From Rhodopseudomonas rhenobacensis (GTDB lineage: Bacteria > Pseudomonadota > Alphaproteobacteria > Rhizobiales > Xanthobacteraceae): a stretch of DNA of 64,000 nucleotides. Position numbers and translations under genes: made by a program. Each line of letters opens with the position of its first letter. Positions within the stretch are counted from its first letter, which is position 1. The notes beneath the pieces were generated by a model. That model saw only the letters and a program-made list of their open reading frames with translations. It was not told where the DNA came from and searched no databases. Positions 26,420 to 34,570 of this stretch are shown in pieces. The stretch covers positions 1 through 64,000 of the forward strand of contig NZ_JACHIH010000016.1 of the NCBI RefSeq assembly GCF_014203125.1, in the 5' to 3' direction.

Positions 26420-27228
26420 TGCAGCACCTCGCGCACCAAATCGCGGCCGATCAGTCGCACCAGGTCGCGGCGATAGCGCGCGGTGGCGTGGACGTCGTCG
26501 CGGGCGTCGAGCTCGTGGGCAAAGCCGTTCAGCGCGTCGTCGAGCGCGGAGCCTTCGAGCCGCGGCCAATCGCGCGCGGTCGGCACGTCGGCGACGCCGC
26601 CGACCGCGAAGCGCACGCCGTCCTTGGTGGCGACCGCGGCGCAGGCCACGATGGCGAAATCGCCGTGCCGTCGCGCCACTTCGCGGAACGCGCAGCGCGC
26701 ATTGCCGGACGGAAACGACACCGCCTCGATCAGTTCATCGTCGGCGCGTGCCGTCGCCATCATGCCGGCGAAAAATTCGCGCGCCGCGACCTTGCGCTGC
26801 TTGCCGGCGCTGCGCAGATGCAGTTCGCCGCCGAGCGCGACCAAAGCGAGCGGCAATTCGGCGCTGGGATCGGCATGCGCCAGCGAGCCGCACACCGTGC
26901 CGCGGCTCCTCGTCTGGGCGTGGCCGGTCCACGGCAGGGCTTTTGAAAGCAGTGGCAAACTTGTGGCAAGCTCCGGCCAGGCCAACAGCGCCGCCTGCCG
27001 CACCCCTGCGCCGATTTTGACGCTGCCGGACGTCGAGTCGATGCGGTCGAGCTCGCGCAGCCGCATGATGTCGATCAGCACTTTCGGCCGCGCCAGCCGC
27101 ATGTTCAGCATCGCCATCAGTGACTGACCGCCGGCGATGATGCGGGCGTCGCCGCCGTGCTGCGCCAGCACCTCGATCGCTTCGCCGAGCGTCTCAGCGC
27201 GGACGTAGTCGAACGCCGCCGGCTTCAT
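26416..27228 (-). CDS. hmfB: FAD-binding medium subunit, probable furoyl-CoA dehydrogenase (HmfB)
   Basis: 270 aa from ATG 27228, which overlaps the hmfA stop (ATGA). The N-terminal FAD motifs of the CoxM/xanthine dehydrogenase family are visible: ARIIAGGQSLMAMLNMRL and TRSRGTVCGSLAHADPSAEL. The C-terminal CO-dehydrogenase flavoprotein domain follows. It transfers electrons from the iron-sulfur subunit to an acceptor. Between hmfA and hmfC in a tight three-gene set. Confidence 0.85.
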   Translation of the reverse strand: MKPAAFDYVRAETLGEAIEVLAQHGGDARIIAGGQSLMAMLNMRLARPKVLIDIMRLRELDRIDSTSGSVKIGAGVRQAALLAWPELATSLPLLSKALPWTGHAQTRSRGTVCGSLAHADPSAELPLALVALGGELHLRSAGKQRKVAAREFFAGMMATARADDELIEAVSFPSGNARCAFREVARRHGDFAIVACAAVATKDGVRFAVGGVADVPTARDWPRLEGSALDDALNGFAHELDARDDVHATARYRRDLVRLIGRDLVREVLQ

Positions 27229-30227
27229 CGCGACCACCCGATTAGTCGCAGAAGGCGCGTCAGCCAGGACTCGCTCGGCACCGGCTTGCCGCCGGCGGTG
27301 GCGGCGAGCGCCGTGAAGAATCTTCCGATGATGACGCGCGTCGCGCCGTCGAGCAATCGGCCGCCGATGCTGGCGACCTTGCCGCCGATCGCCGCCTCAT
27401 AGACGTAAGTCATCGTGGTGCCGCCGTTGCTATCAGGCGCAAGCGTGATGCGGCCTTCGCCGCCGCCGAAGCCGAGCGCGCCCTCGGCGGTGCCGCCGAG
27501 CGTCACCGCGCGCGGCGGATCGAGATCGGAGAGCTTGACGTCGGCGCGATAGCGCCCGGTCACCGGACCAATGCCGAGCGTCACCTCGGCGCGAAAATGC
27601 GTGTCGGAGATTTTGTCGACGCGCTCGCAGCCGGGGATCACGCTCTTCAGCGTCTCCGGATCGAGCAGCATCGCCCAGACTTGTTGCGGCGGCGCGCCGA
27701 CCGACGCGCTCCCCTCGCCGCGCAGCTTGCGGTCGTTGCCACCGGCGCGTGGCGCCACGGGCGCACGGCCGCCCGCGGGGGCGGCGGGCTCATCGCCGCG
27801 CACGATCTGAGCCAACCGCGCCGGCGCCAGTGGCAACGTGATATCCTTGATGCCGAGCGCATCGGCGACCGCGTTGGCGATGCACACCGGCGTCGACATG
27901 CAATTGCCCTCGCCGACGCCCTTGGCGCCGAGCGGCGTGAACGGCGACGGCGTTTCCATATGCAGGATCGTAGGCTCCGGCACTTCCATGGTGGTCGGCA
28001 ACAAGTAATCGGCGAGCGTGCCGGTGAGGAAGCTGCCGTCGGGCGCGTAGGCGTATTCTTCGTAGAGCGCGGCGCCGATCGCCTGCGCGAAGCCGCCGCG
28101 GATCTGGCCGTCGACCATGCCGGGATGCAGGATGGTGCCGCAATCGTGCATGGTGACGTAGCGATCGATCTTGGTTTCCAGCGTCACGGGGTCGATCTCG
28201 ACGCCGCAGAAATCGAAGATGAAGCCGTGGCACAGCGAGGAGTTCACCCGGTCGGAATCATCCGGCGCTGCCAATTCGGGCGGCGTCCAGAACACGGTTT
28301 CGCGCAAGGTGTTGCCGACGTCGTCCGGCAACGAGCCCGGCGACCAATGGCTCAGCGCGGCGAGCCGCGTGAACGCGATGCTGTTGTCGGGGTTGGACTT
28401 GGAGCCGACCCGGCCGCCGCGGAACACCACGTCGGCAAAGTCGATGTTCAACTGGCTCGCGGCAACACGCGCCAGCCGCTCCGCGAGGCGTCCGGCGGCG
28501 AGTTTGGCGGTGCCGGCCACCGCAGCGGCAAAGCGGCTCGCGTAGTTGCCGGACGCGATCGACCAGGCATCCTTCGAAGTATCGATCTCGGTATTGACGC
28601 GGACGTCGGCGGGCGCAACGCCGAACACGTCGGCGACCACCTGCGACAGCACGGTGCGATGGCCCTGGCCCTGCGGCACCGAGGCGACGTGCACGGTGAT
28701 GCCGCCGACCGGATCGAGCGCCACGGTGGCTGTGGCCTGCGCGCCGTTCTTCGGCCCGGCCTTGCGGCGCTCCGCCGCGGTCAGCACCGTGGTGATGTAG
28801 CCCATGTTGGAGACGCTGGGCTCGACCACGGCGGTGTAGCCGATGCCATAGAGCCGGCCCTGCGCCCGCGCCGCGTCGCGCCGTGCCTTCAGCTCGGCGA
28901 GCCCGCCGCCTTGGACGCCGCGCGCGATCGCCTCTTGGTAGTCGCCGGAATCCAGCAGCGCGCCGGTCGCGGTGCGATAGGGAAACGATCCGGCCGGAAC
29001 CAGATTGCGTTTGATCACCTCGAGCGGATCGAGGCCGAGTTCGACCGCGATGCGCTGCAGCAGCCGCTCCAGCGCGAAATACACTTGCGGGCCGCCGAAG
29101 CCGCGGTTGAGCCCGGTGGGGGTCTTGTTCGTCACAACCACGCGGTTGCGCACCGCGACGTTGTCGATCGCATAGGCGCCGGTGAGATTGCCGTGCATCC
29201 GGTACAGCGTCGCCGGCTCCGGCGCGCGCAAATGCGCGCCGCAATCCTCGACCTGATCCCAGTCGAGCGCGAGTATCTTGCCGTCGGCGGCGACCGCCGC
29301 CGCGATGGAGGTCGCGCGATTAGTCGCCGACACCGAGGCGGTGAGATGTTCGAGCCGGTCCTCGATCCATTTCACCGGGCGGCCGACCACCCGCGAGGCC
29401 GCGGCGATCAGCACGATATAGGGAAACACCCCCTGCTTGATGCCGAAGCTGCCGCCGGAATCCGGCGGCGTGCGCAGCCGCAGCCGATTGCCCGGCACCT
29501 TCAGCGCGCGCGAGATCACCGCGTGGATGCTGAACGGCCCCTGGAAATTGGCCAGCACGTCGAAGGCATCTTCCGCTGCGTCGTAATCGGCGACCACGCC
29601 ATAGGTTTCGATCGGGGTGCAGGAATTGCGCGGATACTTGATGGCGATGGAGATTTGATGCGGCGCCTCGGCGAAGGCGCGCTCAGGATCGCCGTAGCGG
29701 AAGCTGCGATCGCTGGCGACGTTGCCGGCAAAGCCGTCGTGCAGCACCACCGCGTCGGGTGACAGCGCTTTGAGCGGATCGATCACCGCTTCGCGCACCT
29801 GATAGTCGACCTCGATCAGATCGACGCCGTCCTCGGCGACGTAGCGATCGGTCGCGACGACGATCGCCACGGCCTCGCCCGCATAGCGCACCCGGCCGAC
29901 CGCGATCGGCCAGCATTGCACCGGCGCCTTGACGCCGACCACGAGGCTCGAGGTCAGCGCGGTGATATCTTCGCCGGTGAGCACCGCGACGACGCCCGCG
30001 ACCTTTAACGCGGCTTCGGTGCGGATCGCCAAGATGTCGGCGTGGGCGTGCGGCGAGCGCAGCATCGCGGCGTAAAGCGTGCCGGGCCGAGTTCCAAGGT
30101 CATCGATGAATCGCCCGCGTCCGGTGAGCAATGCTGCGTCTTCGACGCGCTCGATCGAGCGGCCGACCCAAGGCCGGTCGACGTCGCGCTCGATTGCCGC
30201 ATCGGCGGGTTTCGCCATCCTGAACAC
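27225..30227 (-). CDS. hmfA: Molybdenum-binding large subunit fused to a CoxG-like domain, probable furoyl-CoA dehydrogenase (HmfA)
   Basis: 1000 aa, longer than a typical ~780-residue CoxL subunit. Residues ~20-780 form the aldehyde oxidase/xanthine dehydrogenase a/b hammerhead and molybdopterin domains: DSGGSFGIKQG, the active-site loop GLNRGFGGPQ and the catalytic glutamate in LGAKGVGEGN. After a proline/alanine linker, residues ~815-960 form an SRPBCC/CoxG domain (VWAMLLDPETLKSVIPGCE). The enzyme would hydroxylate C5 of 2-furoyl-CoA with water. GTG 30227 or ATG 30218 may start. The hydrolase, ligase and small subunits follow in hmf order. Confidence 0.85.
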   Translation of the reverse strand: MFRMAKPADAAIERDVDRPWVGRSIERVEDAALLTGRGRFIDDLGTRPGTLYAAMLRSPHAHADILAIRTEAALKVAGVVAVLTGEDITALTSSLVVGVKAPVQCWPIAVGRVRYAGEAVAIVVATDRYVAEDGVDLIEVDYQVREAVIDPLKALSPDAVVLHDGFAGNVASDRSFRYGDPERAFAEAPHQISIAIKYPRNSCTPIETYGVVADYDAAEDAFDVLANFQGPFSIHAVISRALKVPGNRLRLRTPPDSGGSFGIKQGVFPYIVLIAAASRVVGRPVKWIEDRLEHLTASVSATNRATSIAAAVAADGKILALDWDQVEDCGAHLRAPEPATLYRMHGNLTGAYAIDNVAVRNRVVVTNKTPTGLNRGFGGPQVYFALERLLQRIAVELGLDPLEVIKRNLVPAGSFPYRTATGALLDSGDYQEAIARGVQGGGLAELKARRDAARAQGRLYGIGYTAVVEPSVSNMGYITTVLTAAERRKAGPKNGAQATATVALDPVGGITVHVASVPQGQGHRTVLSQVVADVFGVAPADVRVNTEIDTSKDAWSIASGNYASRFAAAVAGTAKLAAGRLAERLARVAASQLNIDFADVVFRGGRVGSKSNPDNSIAFTRLAALSHWSPGSLPDDVGNTLRETVFWTPPELAAPDDSDRVNSSLCHGFIFDFCGVEIDPVTLETKIDRYVTMHDCGTILHPGMVDGQIRGGFAQAIGAALYEEYAYAPDGSFLTGTLADYLLPTTMEVPEPTILHMETPSPFTPLGAKGVGEGNCMSTPVCIANAVADALGIKDITLPLAPARLAQIVRGDEPAAPAGGRAPVAPRAGGNDRKLRGEGSASVGAPPQQVWAMLLDPETLKSVIPGCERVDKISDTHFRAEVTLGIGPVTGRYRADVKLSDLDPPRAVTLGGTAEGALGFGGGEGRITLAPDSNGGTTMTYVYEAAIGGKVASIGGRLLDGATRVIIGRFFTALAATAGGKPVPSESWLTRLLRLIGWSR

Positions 30228-30312
30228 GTGCTCCCGGTCGCGCTTGTTTTTCGCGCGTTCCGTAACTTGTCAGGTGGAAGGGCTATCGAGCCATGCCGAG
30301 CGTGCTCGGCAA

Positions 30313-30328
30313 TTACCAAACCGTCTCA
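30313..30328 (-). promoter_or_regulatory. Candidate shared operator TTACCAAACCGTCTCA upstream of hmfA
   Basis: The 16 bases differ at one position from 39407-39422 upstream of livK. Relative to the minus-strand genes both read TGAGAC(G/C)GTTTGGTAA. This copy is ~85 bases before the hmfA start, in the araC-hmfA gap. A chance match this long between two promoter regions of plausibly linked genes is unlikely but not excluded. Confidence 0.4.
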
Positions 30329-30351
30329 TTCGCGAAACGGCCGCGCGGCAA

Positions 30352-31194
30352 TCAGCTCGCCAGCCGCGACACGTTGCGGAATTCGCGCGGGCCGACGCCG
30401 GAGTGATTGCGGAAGAACCGGGTGAAATGCGCGGGCTCGGCGAAGCCCAGCCGCTCGCCGATTTCGGCGAACGGCGCGTCCTGATGCAGCACCGCCTGCA
30501 CCGCGTGTTCCATCCGCACCACGTTGAGATAGACCTTCGGCGGCATGCCTTCGGAATTCTCGAATAGCCGGAAGAAATGCGCGCGCGACAGCCCTGCCGC
30601 CTTGGCGAACTTGTCCATGTTCGGCGCCTGCCCGGCTTCGGCGCGCATCGCGTCGATCGCCCGCCGGATCCGCCAATCGCGTCCGGTCACCGCCATCTCG
30701 CGGATCGAAGCCGGGAAGCTGCGCCACGGCGTGAAGCGTTCGATCACCGCCACCATCAGGTCGGACAACAACGTCTCGTGCACGGAGACGTTGTCGGGCC
30801 GCGACATCATCTCGGCGGCGAGCGCCATGGTGAGGTTGCGAATCCGCGGCGAGATTTCGCCGGAGGGTTGGCTGAAGAACCCGGGGGCGCCGCTCGCCGC
30901 CCAGCCCGGTCGAAATCGCTTCAGCCATTGCGGCTCGACATAGAGCGCGAGGATCAGCGTGCAAGGCCGGCTCGGATCATGCACATAAGCGTGCGGCTGC
31001 CAGCCATTGACCAGCACCGCGCAGCTATCGGTGAGCGGATAGACCTGGTCGCCGACCGCGAACTGGGTGTCGGCGCCTTCGACCTTCAAGAGAACGTGGC
31101 AATGCGGATGGGCGTGCCGCACCAGCGAACAGTCCATGTCCAACAAGGCGACGCGGCCGAATTCGCCATGGGCGATACGCAACGCAGTCGACAT
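30352..31194 (-). CDS. AraC family transcriptional regulator
   Basis: 280 aa. The N-terminal half is a cupin-type sensor domain (LVRHAHPHCHVLLKVEG and VYPLTDSCAVLVNGWQPHAY). The C-terminal ~100 residues contain the two AraC helix-turn-helices (MDKFAKAAGLSRAHFFRLF and EIGERLGFAEPAHFTRFFRN). It lies between hmfF and hmfA on the same strand and ends 125 bases before hmfA, so it is the likely local activator of hmfABCDE, sensing a furan acid or CoA ester. In Cupriavidus the described hmf regulators are LysR type, so this is a different arrangement. Confidence 0.9.
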   Translation of the reverse strand: MSTALRIAHGEFGRVALLDMDCSLVRHAHPHCHVLLKVEGADTQFAVGDQVYPLTDSCAVLVNGWQPHAYVHDPSRPCTLILALYVEPQWLKRFRPGWAASGAPGFFSQPSGEISPRIRNLTMALAAEMMSRPDNVSVHETLLSDLMVAVIERFTPWRSFPASIREMAVTGRDWRIRRAIDAMRAEAGQAPNMDKFAKAAGLSRAHFFRLFENSEGMPPKVYLNVVRMEHAVQAVLHQDAPFAEIGERLGFAEPAHFTRFFRNHSGVGPREFRNVSRLAS

Positions 31195-31206
31195 CGCATC
31201 CTCCGC

Positions 31207-31415
31207 TCAGACGTTGGTCCTCCAGGGGATCAATCTCCGTTCGATCTCGTCCAACACGATGGAGAAAACGAACCGAGACTGGCGATCACCAGAAGGCCAA
31301 CATACATGGTGTCGACGGTCAGCACCTGCCAGGCGTTTCAGATCATCAATCCGATGCCGTCGTTGGACGCCACCATTTCCGATATCGCGATCAGGATCAA
31401 CCCCATGCGATGGAT
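31207..31415 (-). pseudogene. Decayed 3' fragment of a NitT/TauT ABC permease gene
   Basis: Read on the minus strand from ~31415, the frame gives RMGLILIAISEMVASNDG, then GIGLMI and an in-frame TGA at 31338-31340. It continues as NAWQVLTVDTMYVGLLVIAS and loses one base near 31272-31276. In the shifted frame FVFSIVLDEIERRLIPWRTN leads to the stop at 31207. This is unmistakably the C-terminus of an SsuC/TauC-type permease, about 68 codons of an expected ~260, with one nonsense and one frameshift lesion. The fragment is squeezed between hmfF and araC. Confidence 0.85.
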
Positions 31416-31418
31416 ACG

Positions 31419-32840
31419 CTAGGCGGACAGAATCCCTGCCAGCGCCGCTTTCGGATCGCTCTGCAGCGCGCGCGACAAATCGACGTCCTCCAGGCCATGA
31501 ACGTGAATGCGCTTGAACACCATCGGCTCGGCTTCGATCGGCTTGGTGGCGTCGAGGCCCATCTTGGCGCTGATGCCGCCGTCGCTGGAAGGATCGAGCT
31601 TGGAGCCCTGCGCGCCGGACACGACTAACAAGTCGCGATCGGCCTGGAACCGGGTGGCGATCGCCCATTCGATCTCGTGCGGATCGTCGATGTCGACATC
31701 CATGTCGACGATCACCACCTGCTTCACGTCGTAATGACCGCCGAACGCCCCCATGATAATGTTCTTCGGCTCGCCATTGTTGGTCTTGTCGATCTTCACC
31801 ACGAGGTGATAGCGGCACACCCCGCCGCGCGTCAGCCGCACGTCGCGAACGCTGGAAAAGCTGCGCTGCAGATGCTCCAGCAGCGTCGCCTCGCGGGGAA
31901 TTTCGCCGAGCACCAGATGCTCCATGCCGCCGCCGACGATGGTGTGGAAGATCGGATTGGCGCGATGGGTGATGGCGTCGACCTGAATGACTTCGCGATC
32001 GGCGCGCGGGCCGTAATATTGCGGAAATTCGCCGAACGGGCCTTCCGGCTCGCGCACTCTCGGCAAGATGCGGCCTTCGATCACGATCTCGGCGTGCGCC
32101 GGCACCCGTACCGCGTTGGTGCGGCACTTCACCATCTCGATCGGATGGCCGAGCAGCGCGCCGGCGATTTCCATCTCGTCCTCGTCGACCGCGGCGATTG
32201 CCTGCGACGCCAGGATGCAGGCCGGATGCACGCCGATCACCAGCGCGATCTCCAGCGCCTGCCCGGCTTGCTCCGCCATCTTGAAGTAATGCAGGGTGTG
32301 GCGCGGCAACAGCAGCACGCCGATCCGATCGGGGCCACTGACCTGGCAGCGATGGATCGAGACGTTCTGGATTCCGGTCACAGGATTGCGCGCGATCAGC
32401 AATGCGGCGGTGATATAGGGCCCGCTGTCGTGCTCATTGTGCTTGGGGATCGGCAACTGCTTTAAGAGATCGACGTCGCGGTGGATCACCTGTTGTGCCG
32501 GGGCCTCATTGACCTCGATCCAGGGCAGCGGATGCCGCACGGCGTCCTGAAACCGGGTCAGCAGCTGATCGGTCGGCACGCCGAGCGAGTCGGCGACCCA
32601 GCTGCGGTCGGCGAAGATGTTGGCGACCACCGGGATCGCGTGCTGGCCGGGCTGCGGAAACAGCACCGCGCTGTCGCGCTCCAGCACCTTGGCCACCGCG
32701 GCGAGCTCGTCGATCAGCGCAACGCCGTCGCGCGCCACCGCGAGACGATCGTTCGCCGCGAGCTGCCGGAGCCAACTGCGCAGATCCGGCGTGGCGTTGT
32801 GCCCGGCGACGGCGTGAAGGCTGCTTGTCTGGGTCATCAT
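31419..32840 (-). CDS. hmfF: UbiD-family decarboxylase, probable furan-2,5-dicarboxylate decarboxylase (HmfF)
   Basis: 473 aa from ATG 32840 (ATG 32837 and GTG 32861 also possible; AGAGGA sits just upstream of the ATG pair). The UbiD active-site motif REPEGPFGEFPQYYG with the catalytic glutamates is intact, as is the SIHRCQVSGPDRIG region with the conserved arginine. The enzyme needs prenylated FMN, supplied by the UbiX-type gene immediately upstream. In Cupriavidus hmfF and hmfG decarboxylate furan-2,5-dicarboxylate to 2-furoate, which feeds hmfABCDE. Other aromatic acids remain possible substrates. Confidence 0.8.
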   Translation of the reverse strand: MMTQTSSLHAVAGHNATPDLRSWLRQLAANDRLAVARDGVALIDELAAVAKVLERDSAVLFPQPGQHAIPVVANIFADRSWVADSLGVPTDQLLTRFQDAVRHPLPWIEVNEAPAQQVIHRDVDLLKQLPIPKHNEHDSGPYITAALLIARNPVTGIQNVSIHRCQVSGPDRIGVLLLPRHTLHYFKMAEQAGQALEIALVIGVHPACILASQAIAAVDEDEMEIAGALLGHPIEMVKCRTNAVRVPAHAEIVIEGRILPRVREPEGPFGEFPQYYGPRADREVIQVDAITHRANPIFHTIVGGGMEHLVLGEIPREATLLEHLQRSFSSVRDVRLTRGGVCRYHLVVKIDKTNNGEPKNIIMGAFGGHYDVKQVVIVDMDVDIDDPHEIEWAIATRFQADRDLLVVSGAQGSKLDPSSDGGISAKMGLDATKPIEAEPMVFKRIHVHGLEDVDLSRALQSDPKAALAGILSA

Positions 32841-32861
32841 GTCCTCTGGCAACGGGGGCAC

Positions 32862-33479
32862 TTAGTTCGACCGATCGGTCGCGGCGGGGCGGCGCTGCAG
32901 CGCCGGGTCTTCGCCCCAGCGCGGCGCCACGCCGACGTCGATGTCGTAAAGATCGAGCACCCGCCCGACGGTGTGGTCGACCATGTCCGCGATGCTGTCC
33001 GGCTTGGCGTAGAACGCCGGCACCGGCGGCGCGATGATGGCGCCGATCTCCGACAGCGCGGTCATGGTGCGCAGGTGCCCGGTGTGCAGCGGCGATTCGC
33101 GCACCATCAGCACCAGGCGGCGGCGCTCCTTCAGCGTGACGTCGGCGGCGCGGGTCAGCAGCGTGGTGGTGACGCCCGAGGCGATTTCCGACATCGAGCG
33201 CATCGAGCACGGCGCGACGATCATCCCCATGGTGCGGAACGAGCCGGAGGCGAGCGCGGAGGCCATGTCGTCGATTGCGTGATGGACGTCGGCCAGCGCC
33301 TTGACGTCGGCGATCTTCAGCCTGGTCTCGTAGGCGAAGGTGATCTCCGCGGTCTTCGACATCACCAGATGGGTCTCGACCCCGGCGTTGCGCAACAGCT
33401 GCAGCAGCCGCACGCCATAGATCACCCCGGACGCGCCGGAAATGCCGACGACCAGGCGTCGCCGCGAAGGCTGCATCAT
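32862..33479 (-). CDS. hmfG: UbiX-family flavin prenyltransferase (HmfG)
   Basis: 205 aa from ATG 33479. It joins dimethylallyl phosphate to FMN to make the prenylated FMN cofactor of UbiD enzymes. Family motifs: RLVVGISGASGVIYGVRLL at the start, MIVAPCSMRSMSEIASG and RRLVLMVRESPLHTGHLRTM. It ends 21 bases before the hmfF start, the common ubiX-ubiD pairing. The first gene of the furan island transcript, divergent from a LysR gene. Confidence 0.88.
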   Translation of the reverse strand: MMQPSRRRLVVGISGASGVIYGVRLLQLLRNAGVETHLVMSKTAEITFAYETRLKIADVKALADVHHAIDDMASALASGSFRTMGMIVAPCSMRSMSEIASGVTTTLLTRAADVTLKERRRLVLMVRESPLHTGHLRTMTALSEIGAIIAPPVPAFYAKPDSIADMVDHTVGRVLDLYDIDVGVAPRWGEDPALQRRPAATDRSN

Positions 33480-33628
33480 GGTTTCCACCCGAACTCCCTT
33501 GGTTCCGCGCGTCATCGTTGATCGGACGCGCGGCCAGAGCGCCGACGCTACGCGCCGCATCCGATCACCGCAAATAATAGATTTTGATTTTCTCGATCAT
33601 CGAAAGTGATGGTAGGGTCCGTGGCGAC

Positions 33629-33633
33629 GGAGG
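33629..33633 (+). promoter_or_regulatory. Shine-Dalgarno GGAGG deciding the LysR start at 33641
   Basis: GGAGG is seven bases before ATG 33641. The frame is open from ATG 33584, but that start lies in the probable promoter and lacks a ribosome site. Confidence 0.6.
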
Positions 33634-33640
33634 ATGCCCG

Positions 33641-34570
33641 ATGGATTTCAAGCAGATGCAGTATTTCCTGTGCCTGGCGCAGGAGGGCAACGTCACCCGC
33701 GCGGCGCGGCAGCTCAACATCGTGCAGCCGGCGCTCAGCATGCAGATCGCCAAGCTGGAGAAATCCGTCGGCAAGCAGTTGTTCTATCGCCAGGCGCACG
33801 GCGTGGCGCTGACCGCGGCGGGCGAAACGCTGGCGAGGCTCGCCGGCGCGATCATGCAGAATATCGATCACGCCCGCGAAGAAATGGCGCGGCTCGACGG
33901 CAAGATCTCCGGGCGGGTGTCGATCGGCATGATCACCTCGGCGGCGCAGAGCACCCTGGCCACGTCCTCGGCAAAGATCGCGGCGCGCTATCCGGAAATC
34001 CAGCTGTCGGTGTGCGAGGGCTATACCGAGGTGCTGCTGGACTGGGTGACCACAGGCCAGCTCGACATCGCCATCGTCAACATGCCGCCGGGCAAATCCA
34101 CGCTCACCGCGCACCACATCCTCGACGAGCAGATGATGCTGGCGCGGCGGCCCGGCAGCGCGCTGGTGCTGCCGGCGATCGTTCCCTATGCGCGGCTGAA
34201 GGACATCGACATCGTGATCCCATCGCGGCGCCATGGCCTGCGCCGCATTCTCGACGCCGCCGCGGCGGAGGCCGGGTTCAGCCTGAAGCCGCGGCTGGAG
34301 ATCGATACGCTGTCGGCGGTCTGCGAGGTGGTGGCGACCACCGACCTCGTCACCGTGCTGCCGGGCATCGCGCTGCACGCAGCGCTCGCGGAAGGCCGGC
34401 TGCAGGCGCATCGGCTGAAGAAGCCGGCGATCACCCGCGCCGTGGCCTGGACCACCCACCCGCGCCGCGTGGTGTCGGCGGCGATGACCGCGGTGATGGA
34501 GATCATCTCGGCGGATCTGTTGGCGGCGGCGAAACAAGCCTCGCGGCTCACGTTCACAGCACCGCGATGA
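33641..34570 (+). CDS. LysR family transcriptional regulator, divergent from hmfGF
   Basis: 309 aa. N-terminal helix-turn-helix MDFKQMQYFLCLAQEGNVTR followed by AARQLNIVQPALSMQIAKLE; C-terminal substrate-binding domain (GRVSIGMITSAAQSTLA, TDLVTVLPG). Divergent from hmfG across ~160 bases that include an A/T-rich stretch (33571-33610), the expected LysR operator zone. LysR regulators accompany hmf genes in Cupriavidus, so control of hmfGF is likely. Its 3' end overlaps the convergent livF end by 17 bases. Confidence 0.9.
   Translation: MDFKQMQYFLCLAQEGNVTRAARQLNIVQPALSMQIAKLEKSVGKQLFYRQAHGVALTAAGETLARLAGAIMQNIDHAREEMARLDGKISGRVSIGMITSAAQSTLATSSAKIAARYPEIQLSVCEGYTEVLLDWVTTGQLDIAIVNMPPGKSTLTAHHILDEQMMLARRPGSALVLPAIVPYARLKDIDIVIPSRRHGLRRILDAAAAEAGFSLKPRLEIDTLSAVCEVVATTDLVTVLPGIALHAALAEGRLQAHRLKKPAITRAVAWTTHPRRVVSAAMTAVMEIISADLLAAAKQASRLTFTAPR

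Noticed and set aside
27597-29762. 721-codon open frame opposite hmfA
   Set aside because: Lies entirely antisense to the well-conserved molybdenum subunit gene, with typical shadow composition and no motif.
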